Origin: Caldisericota bacterium
Lineage (GTDB): Bacteria; Caldisericota; Caldisericia; Cryosericales; Cryosericaceae
Assembly (NCBI GenBank): GCA_026390195.1
Contig: JAPLGK010000162.1
Span: 1 to 17,255 of the forward strand
Direction: 5' to 3'
DNA: 17,255 bases
The translations under genes were made by a program, and so were the position numbers. Shown here piece by piece: positions 12,835 through 17,255 of the stretch. The notes beneath the pieces are model-generated. The model was not told the DNA's origin. It worked only from the letters and a program-made list of their open reading frames with translations, and searched no databases. Numbering within the stretch: the stretch's first letter is position 1; every line of letters starts with the position of its first letter.

Positions 12835-13887
12835 CTACTTCACGGTGGCGGCTATTGCCGCCCATGTCGCTCCGCCATCCGTTGTTGTAAAGATCTTGCC
12901 TTGTCCGTCGAGTCCCCAGCCGGTCGTGGCATCGGTGAAAGAATAGGTCCTGACATCCGGATTATTCGAGGCGGGGGCCAACGTCCAGGTGCCGCCACCG
13001 TCGGTGGTGCGGTACGACTGCATCACGTGCTTACCATCCTGCACAAAATCCAGCATGACAACACCATTATTCTTCTGTTGTCCAAAGAACACCGGAGGAT
13101 AGGCGTCGGCGTAGTAATCATTTGAAGGGGACAAGCTCTCATATGCCGCAGGAACAGGCAATGACCATAGTTTCCACGTTCGGCCGCCGTCCGTTGTCTT
13201 GAACGTCAGCACATACGTGTACGCACCATAGGAGCATGTCACAAATCCGGTTTCGGGCGTGGAGAACGTCATGCCCGTCGGATAGCCCGCCACCCCGGTC
13301 AGCGTTCCTGTTGCATCCGTCATGCCGGTGATATCTCTGACGAAGGAGAAGGTCTTGCCGCCATCGACGGTCCGGTACAGCGACTTTGCCATCTGTCCAG
13401 CCCCGGGCGTTCCCGTGAGCATGAGGTAGCCATTCGACGCATCGGCGAAGCTGACCTTGATGCCACCGAGGTCGTTCTCTTCCCAATCCAGCTTCATGGG
13501 CAGTTGGACTGGATTCCAGGTCTTTCCCTGGTCAGTCGTGCAGTAGACGGTAACGCGCTGGTCGCTATTGGTGCCACTGGTGACAGCGACGAACGCCGTT
13601 TGCTCGTCAAAAAAGCAGGTACCGACCGTCGGGAGGGTATCTCCAGGCAGGGGCGCTTGAAAGATGGAAATGTCGGTCCACATAGCTCCGCCGTCGCCAG
13701 TCCTGAAGATCTGGTCGTCCTTGGTCAATGCCCATCCGGTTTTGCCATCGATCATCGTGATCTGCGAAAGGTCCTGCGGCTGCGTCATGATGGCGCGTCG
13801 ATTGGATTTGGCAATGGTCGTCACGATCACCACTGCAAGAATAATAGCGACCGAAACAACAACTGCTGTACTTGTTCTCCTGTTCAC
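12835..13887 (-). CDS. membrane-anchored Asp-box (YCF48/BNR-like) beta-propeller protein
   Basis: 350 aa. Residues 8-26 are a hydrophobic signal anchor after MNRRTS, placing the rest outside the membrane. Six Asp-box repeats (S/T-x-D-x-G-x-T-W pattern) occur near residues 63-70 (RTGDGGAMW), 117-124 (TTDQGKTW), 173-180 (RTVDGGKTF), 231-238 (TTDGGRTW), 294-301 (RTTDGGGT plus W) and 335-342 (TTDGGATW), with companion GWAL, GYLM and TGWGL strands. This is the YCF48-like/BNR propeller fold; sialidase catalytic residues are not evident, so a binding or assembly role is more likely than glycoside hydrolysis. The start is GTG 13887 with GGAGG 8 nt upstream. It appears to stand alone between a hairpin at 14000 and a terminator at 12749. 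Confidence 0.85.
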   Translation of the reverse strand: MNRRTSTAVVVSVAIILAVVIVTTIAKSNRRAIMTQPQDLSQITMIDGKTGWALTKDDQIFRTGDGGAMWTDISIFQAPLPGDTLPTVGTCFFDEQTAFVAVTSGTNSDQRVTVYCTTDQGKTWNPVQLPMKLDWEENDLGGIKVSFADASNGYLMLTGTPGAGQMAKSLYRTVDGGKTFSFVRDITGMTDATGTLTGVAGYPTGMTFSTPETGFVTCSYGAYTYVLTFKTTDGGRTWKLWSLPVPAAYESLSPSNDYYADAYPPVFFGQQKNNGVVMLDFVQDGKHVMQSYRTTDGGGTWTLAPASNNPDVRTYSFTDATTGWGLDGQGKIFTTTDGGATWAAIAATVK

Positions 13888-13999
13888 TGAAATCGCCTCC
13901 AGGCGTCTGTTGAAAGTCTGTTTCGATGGTGCCGGTCAACGAACATGCCATGTGAAGCCATCTATGCAACCTCAGTCAGACGTCCTATCGCCTCACGAA

Positions 14000-14031
14000 G
14001 TCCCCCCTCGTCTTCACAATATTGGGGGGAC
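14000..14031 (-). terminator. hairpin downstream of phosphoglycerate mutase
   Basis: GTCCCCCC 14000-14007 and GGGGGGAC 14024-14031 form a perfect 8-bp stem with a 16-nt loop, 66 nt beyond the stop of the mutase gene. There is no T-run, so it may be a weak terminator or mRNA-end stabiliser. Confidence 0.4.
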
Positions 14032-14096
14032 AGCAGCCTTCGTTGGCGCCTGGACCATGACGCACGGTCGTTGCACCAGAGCAGACGCCGGCTTGG

Positions 14097-14843
14097 TTAC
14101 GTGCCCTTTGCCTGATTTGCCACGGCAGCAGCCGCCCGTGCAGCGGCCTCGGGGTCGCCGAGGTAGGTGTGGCTGACCGGCTTGAGATGCTCGTCCAGCT
14201 GGTACACGAGCGGGATGCCCGTCGGGATATTCAATTCGGTGATATCGTCGTCGCTGATGCCGTCGAGGTACTTCACGAGGGCGCGGATCGAGTTGCCGTG
14301 TGCAGCGACGATAACCTTCCGGCCAGCCTTCACAGAGGGCGCGATCGTCTCCTCCCAGTACGGGACGAACCGTGCAACGGTGTCCTTGAGGCACTCGGTC
14401 AGCGGCAGGTCTGCCTCGGGCACGTCCGCGTAGCGGGGGTCGTGTCCCGGCCAGCGGTCATCGGTCTTCAGGAGAGCAGGCGGCTGAGTGATGTAGCTGC
14501 GCCGCCACAGCTTGACCTGGACCTCACCGTACTTCTCGGCTGTCTCAGCCTTGTTAAGTCCCTGCAGGGCTCCATAGTGACGCTCGTTGAGCCGCCAGCT
14601 GCGCACCTCCGGGACCCACATGAGGTCCATCTCGTCGAGGACGATCCACAGCGTGCGGATGGCCCGGGTGAGGACCGAGGTGTATGCCAGGTCGAAGGTG
14701 AACCCGCTCTCCTTCAGGAGTCTGCCTGCGTCGTGCGCCTCGGCGACTCCCTTCTCGGACAGGTCGACGTCGGTCCATCCGGTAAACCGGTTCTCTTTGT
14801 TCCATGTGCTCTCACCGTGCCGGAGCAATACTACTTCGTACAT
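14097..14843 (-). CDS. gpmA: 2,3-bisphosphoglycerate-dependent phosphoglycerate mutase
   Basis: 248 aa, the normal length. It interconverts 3- and 2-phosphoglycerate in glycolysis and gluconeogenesis through a phosphohistidine, in the cytosol. LLRHGESTWN (6-15) holds phospho-acceptor His9 with Arg8; NRFTGWTDVDLSEKG (18-32), Arg60 of SVLTRAIRTLW, Glu87 in RLNERHYGALQGLNK (84-98), the WPGHDPRY block and His182 in AAHGNSIRALVKYLDG are all present. The C-terminal tail is Ala-rich (AAARAAAAVANQAKGT). The start is ATG 14843 with AGGAGG 6 nt upstream. The ECF S-component gene ends 87 nt upstream on the same strand; a separate promoter in that gap is likely but only a weak -10 (AGCATA complement, 14876-14881) is visible. 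Confidence 0.96.
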   Translation of the reverse strand: MYEVVLLRHGESTWNKENRFTGWTDVDLSEKGVAEAHDAGRLLKESGFTFDLAYTSVLTRAIRTLWIVLDEMDLMWVPEVRSWRLNERHYGALQGLNKAETAEKYGEVQVKLWRRSYITQPPALLKTDDRWPGHDPRYADVPEADLPLTECLKDTVARFVPYWEETIAPSVKAGRKVIVAAHGNSIRALVKYLDGISDDDITELNIPTGIPLVYQLDEHLKPVSHTYLGDPEAAARAAAAVANQAKGT

Positions 14844-14930
14844 ATGTCTCCTCCTTGGAAGGTCAATTCCTCTTCAGCATAACGGATGCATCGTGGATAT
14901 TGTGAAACCTCTGTGGAGGCGCGGATCCCG

Positions 14931-15461
14931 TCAGCGTTCCGCAATCGACCGCTCGAGGCGTCCGCGCGCGAGAAGAAGTGGGATGACCACGATCTGCGCG
15001 GCGATGCCGGGAAGGCCCGTGACGATGCCGGCAAGGACGTAGGCGACAGGTTCAGCCTTCAGGCCGATGGACGGTCCCAGCAGGGTGACTGCGAGGCCCA
15101 GTGCGATTCTGCCCGCCGCCATGGCGAGAAGGAGCGACCACAGGGGCACGAGTCTCCAACGACGACGGGCCAACCCGGCGACCAGACCGTAGACGGCCAG
15201 CTCGACGATCATGGGTGGCAGGATCGCGACCGCGGGCATGCCCGTCATGAGCGCGCTGAGCAAAGGGGTGGCGATGCCGAGGAACGCCCCTGCAATGGGG
15301 CCCAGCAGCAGTCCACCCAGCAGGACGGCATAATGCATCGGCAGGAACGTCCTGCCGCCCGCCACTCCGAACAGGGAGTGAAACACTGTGGGCAGCAGCA
15401 GGCCCACGCCCAGCAGCAGACCGGTCGTCGTCAGCGTTCGGGCAGGAAGGCGTCGCGTCAT
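14931..15461 (-). CDS. ECF transporter S component (substrate-specific subunit)
   Basis: 176 aa with five to six predicted membrane helices. The HYAVLLGGLLLGPIAGAFLG stretch (43-62), then the ATPLLSALMTGMPAVAILPP loop and an Ala-rich VELAVYGLVAGLARRR helix, match the small integral S components of energy-coupling factor vitamin transporters. These bind the vitamin or metal and dock on a shared EcfA/A'/T module, none of which is in this window, so it is probably a group II orphan. Substrate cannot be assigned; I see no cobalamin, TPP or FMN riboswitch element in the short leader. The start is ATG 15461 with GAGG 5 nt upstream, behind a near-consensus promoter. Confidence 0.78.
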   Translation of the reverse strand: MTRRLPARTLTTTGLLLGVGLLLPTVFHSLFGVAGGRTFLPMHYAVLLGGLLLGPIAGAFLGIATPLLSALMTGMPAVAILPPMIVELAVYGLVAGLARRRWRLVPLWSLLLAMAAGRIALGLAVTLLGPSIGLKAEPVAYVLAGIVTGLPGIAAQIVVIPLLLARGRLERSIAER

Positions 15462-15496
15462 CGGTACCTCGATGTCCAGCAGGATGAATGCCTCTC

Positions 15497-15525
15497 ACTA
15501 TAGGAACAGCCCCCACGACTGTCAA
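15497..15525 (-). promoter_or_regulatory. near-consensus promoter of the ECF S component gene
   Basis: On the minus strand, -35 TTGACA (plus 15520-15525), 17-bp spacer, -10 TATAGT (plus 15497-15502). The predicted transcript starts around 15490, giving a leader of about 29 nt, too short for a vitamin riboswitch. Confidence 0.8.
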
Positions 15526-15604
15526 TTAGGTCCTGGGGCATATCCTGCAACGTTGGGGGCAGTCTGCATTCACGGTACAGGAGACACCGGACTCCCGGAA
15601 GAAA

Positions 15605-15627
15605 GCCCGGCCACACTACGGCCGGGC
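15605..15627 (-). terminator. rho-independent terminator of the LiaI/LiaF-like gene
   Basis: GCCCGGCC 15605-15612 and GGCCGGGC 15620-15627 form a perfect 8-bp stem with 7-nt loop; on the minus strand it is followed by TTTCTTCC. It lies 25 nt past the stop at 15652. Confidence 0.8.
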
Positions 15628-15651
15628 GGAGGAACGGATAGGTCTGGCGTT

Positions 15652-16299
15652 CTAGGGGCGCCGGGCGATGTCGTCCTGGAAGTCGGCCTGCTGGACAGGG
15701 GGCTGTGGCGGGGTGGACGTGACCTGCGGAGGAGCCGGCGGCTGAGAATAGCTGCCGCGTCCGCCGGTCGCTGACGTCACATAGAGGGCGACACCCGCTA
15801 CGATGAGGAGCACCGGCACCACGATTCGTCCGGCCATGCCAAGCCGCAAGCCCCCAATCCCGAGCACGACTTCGAAGAAGATGCCAAACGCAACAAAGAG
15901 GACGACCGCGACCCGTATCGTCTTCTCGGCAGAGCGTGCTGCCGCTGCGTCGCCCGTACGCTTGCCCCACAGGTACTGACCGAGACCAATACTGCCCGGA
16001 AACAGAAGAGCCCACGCATATGCCCAGCTCTGCCATTGCCCCGTGATGTTCTGGACGAAGAGGATGATGCCCGTTACGGCGACGATGCTGCCAAAGGTCA
16101 CCAGGCCTTCGTTGCTACGGTGCATATCACGGAAGCCGAGAGCCATGATGAGTCCGCCGGGGACGATGACCCAGAAGGGCCACAGCCAGGATCCCAGGTC
16201 GATGTGGATGAATCTGGCGACCAGGATCCAGGCGCCCACGGCTAGAAGCAAGAGTCCAAGGGCTCTCGTGTTACGTTCATGCTGTTCATTGTTGTTCAT
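15652..16299 (-). CDS. multi-pass membrane protein with LiaI/LiaF-like transmembrane region
   Basis: 215 aa with about six predicted helices: 13-30, 38-56, 66-83, 92-106, 125-150 and 153-175. The pattern ALGLLLLAVGAWILVARF, a short loop, then LGSWLWPFWVIVPGGLIMAL is characteristic of the LiaI/LiaF-like TM region (PF18917/DUF5668), found in envelope-stress sensors and many uncharacterised membrane proteins. The C-terminus (about 176-215) is a Pro/Gln-rich cytoplasmic or surface tail with QPPAPPQ and PPQPPVQQ. No sensor kinase or response regulator is adjacent, so an envelope-stress role is inference. The start is ATG 16299 with AAGGGGG 6 nt upstream. It lies 109 nt after the flavodoxin gene. 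Confidence 0.75.
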   Translation of the reverse strand: MNNNEQHERNTRALGLLLLAVGAWILVARFIHIDLGSWLWPFWVIVPGGLIMALGFRDMHRSNEGLVTFGSIVAVTGIILFVQNITGQWQSWAYAWALLFPGSIGLGQYLWGKRTGDAAAARSAEKTIRVAVVLFVAFGIFFEVVLGIGGLRLGMAGRIVVPVLLIVAGVALYVTSATGGRGSYSQPPAPPQVTSTPPQPPVQQADFQDDIARRP

Positions 16300-16324
16300 C
16301 TCGTACCCCCTTGTGCCGGCTGCA

Positions 16325-16375
16325 GGAAGACCCGGGCTCAGGCCCGTGATAAGGGGCGAGCTGGGTCATGCACCG
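16325..16375 (-). terminator. possible weak terminator after flavodoxin
   Basis: CGGGC-TCAG-GCCCG forms a short 5-bp hairpin in the 109-nt gap, followed on the minus strand by GGTCTTCC. Weak; readthrough into the membrane protein gene is plausible. Confidence 0.25.
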
Positions 16376-16408
16376 TTCACCTCGTATACGGCAGGCAGGC
16401 CGGTCAAG

Positions 16409-16942
16409 TTACAGCATGGTTTCCGCCTGTGCAACCAGGGAAAGCTCGAGCTCGTGCGCCCAGCGCTGAGCCCGTATGGTGATGCTGCTCGGTCCCGCTG
16501 CAACGGGGTCGAGAAGACTGAGAGTGTCCGCCATGACGGTCGATGTGCTCAGCATACGGGTGACATGTTTGAATGCGGGTCCTGGAGAGTTGCGATAACT
16601 GCAGAAGAGTGCGATGTGCTTGCGTGCGAGAGGAGCTGTCCGGATGTAGCTTCGAAGAACGGGACTGAACGTGCCGAGCCAGACGGGACTGCCCAGAATG
16701 ATGAGGTCATAGGTTGAAGCGTCGTGTTCGACAGGGACCAGCGGAGGCTTCTGCGACAGCAGCAAATGGCGCAGTGCCCATAAATAGTGCCGTGCTCCTG
16801 TCCCCAAGGGCTCGCCGACTGCCCGGAGTTCCTCCAGATCGGCCTGCGTTGCCTTGGCGACATGTTCGGCGATGGTCCGTGTGTGGCCGGCAGAGGAGTA
16901 GTACGTGACCAGGACCTGGAGCTGTCTTCCTGCGACTTGCAT
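16409..16942 (-). CDS. flavodoxin family protein
   Basis: 177 aa. VLVTYYSSAGHTRTIAEHVA (10-29) holds the FMN-phosphate loop SSAGHT; DLIILGSPVWLGTFSPVLRS, then YI, contains the second FMN contact (SPVWLGT), and HIALFCSY is the next core strand. Such proteins carry FMN as a one- or two-electron carrier in the cytosol. The start is ATG 16942 with AGGAGG 6 nt upstream; the further upstream in-frame start at 17008 would cover the promoter. A TATACT -10 box (minus strand, plus 16980-16985) is 38 nt upstream without a good -35. Its redox partner is not evident, although a flavin reductase and several reductases occur elsewhere in the window. Confidence 0.88.
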   Translation of the reverse strand: MQVAGRQLQVLVTYYSSAGHTRTIAEHVAKATQADLEELRAVGEPLGTGARHYLWALRHLLLSQKPPLVPVEHDASTYDLIILGSPVWLGTFSPVLRSYIRTAPLARKHIALFCSYRNSPGPAFKHVTRMLSTSTVMADTLSLLDPVAAGPSSITIRAQRWAHELELSLVAQAETML

Positions 16943-17072
16943 GGGCTTCCTCCTGGCGGAACATTCTCTGTAGAAAAAGAGTATATGCAGCATTGCTCTG
17001 CTTGCCACAAGAGTTGAGGTGAGATAGCGGGCGACGCGACCAGGCGGACTGTTTCACGTTGCCTCAAGGGTA

Positions 17073-17101
17073 TTGACGCGATTTTCTTGGAATTGTATAC
17101 T
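17073..17101 (+). promoter_or_regulatory. strong promoter of the cold-shock gene
   Basis: -35 TTGACG (17073-17078), exact 17-bp spacer, -10 TATACT (17096-17101). The leader to the GTG at 17150 is about 42 nt, much shorter than the long thermosensing leader of E. coli cspA. Confidence 0.8.
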
Positions 17102-17149
17102 TCTTAGTGGCAAGATAGGACATGCCAGAATTGTGTATGGAGGTCATCG

Positions 17150-17255
17150 GTGCTTACAGGGAAGGTAAAGTGGTTCAACGCAGAGAAGGGCTATGGCTTC
17201 ATCACTCGTGATGACGGCGAGAAGGACGTTTTTGTCCACTACAGCGCAATCATAG
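17150..17255 (+). CDS. cold-shock domain protein (5' part, cut by window end)
   Basis: Only the first 35 residues are in the window: (M)LTGKVKWFNAEKGYGFIT, then RDDGEKDVFVHYSAII. RNP1 (KGYGFI) and RNP2 (VFVHYS) are both present, with WFNAEKG the usual CspA start. These small single OB-fold proteins bind single-stranded RNA and DNA and act as RNA chaperones. The start is GTG 17150 with GGAGGT 5 nt upstream. The protein should be about 65-70 aa, so roughly half is outside the window. Confidence 0.95.
   Translation, partial: MLTGKVKWFNAEKGYGFITRDDGEKDVFVHYSAII

Noticed and set aside
13000..13400. Short CCACC/GGTGG inverted repeats in the beta-propeller gene
   Set aside because: Explained by codons of the repeated Asp-box motif, not a regulatory repeat.

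Overview
The window is GC-rich bacterial chromosome (by eye near 60% GC) with strong AGGAGG-type ribosome binding sites, sigma70-like promoters and short intergenic gaps. It has a LytR-CpsA-Psr cell-wall ligase, two lipoproteins with classical lipoboxes, an ECF-transporter S component, a YoaP-type acetyltransferase and a DUF4829-like lipoprotein. This mix leans toward Bacillota-like or deep-branching monoderm-like lineages (Caldisericota/Cryosericota would be one guess). No rRNA or ribosomal marker is present, so this is inference only. I see no tRNA, rRNA, CRISPR array, intact transposase or phage gene.

Layout. 1-2779 (+): a tight three-gene operon of aldo/keto reductase (5' end at the window edge, apparent ACG start), a DUF2804 protein and a GNAT-YoaP acetyltransferase, closed by a hairpin terminator. 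2864-3880 (-): LCP-family ligase. 3991-4446: a frameshifted small membrane protein on the minus strand whose 3' end runs into a palindromic dispersed-repeat-like element. 4475-8279 (-): four genes in one direction, a GldA-like protein, a GNAT acetyltransferase (1-nt gap), a Nudix hydrolase and an iron-alcohol-dehydrogenase-like protein. Both dehydrogenase homologues lack key active-site residues. Divergent from this cluster, sharing a promoter region, is a flavin reductase (8432-8971), followed by a rhodanese-like lipoprotein without the catalytic Cys (9162-9605). A bidirectional terminator separates the latter from a minus-strand MFS/ChrB_N operon (9681-11518), whose promoter carries three TGTAAC half-sites.

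11519-12834 is the odd part. It holds a motif-rich intergenic stretch with nine GGTGGA/TCCACC copies, a frameshifted DUF4829-like lipoprotein gene, and about 530 bp without a convincing gene but with a succession of hairpins, including a 14-bp stem. The rest is minus strand up to 16942: a six-Asp-box beta-propeller protein, 2,3-bisphosphoglycerate-dependent phosphoglycerate mutase, an ECF S component with a near-consensus promoter, a LiaI/LiaF-like membrane protein and a flavodoxin. The window ends inside a plus-strand cold-shock protein gene starting with GTG at 17150.

The genes do not form one obvious pathway. Coherent units are the AKR-DUF2804-YoaP operon, the dehydrogenase-like/GNAT/Nudix cluster and the repressor-controlled MFS-ChrB_N pair. 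The best candidates for undescribed biology are the pair of active-site-degenerate dehydrogenase homologues with acetyltransferase and Nudix partners, and the structured, motif-dense intergenic DNA at 11.5-12.8 kb. Two frameshifted genes and an ACG start in one window may be real decay or draft-assembly errors.
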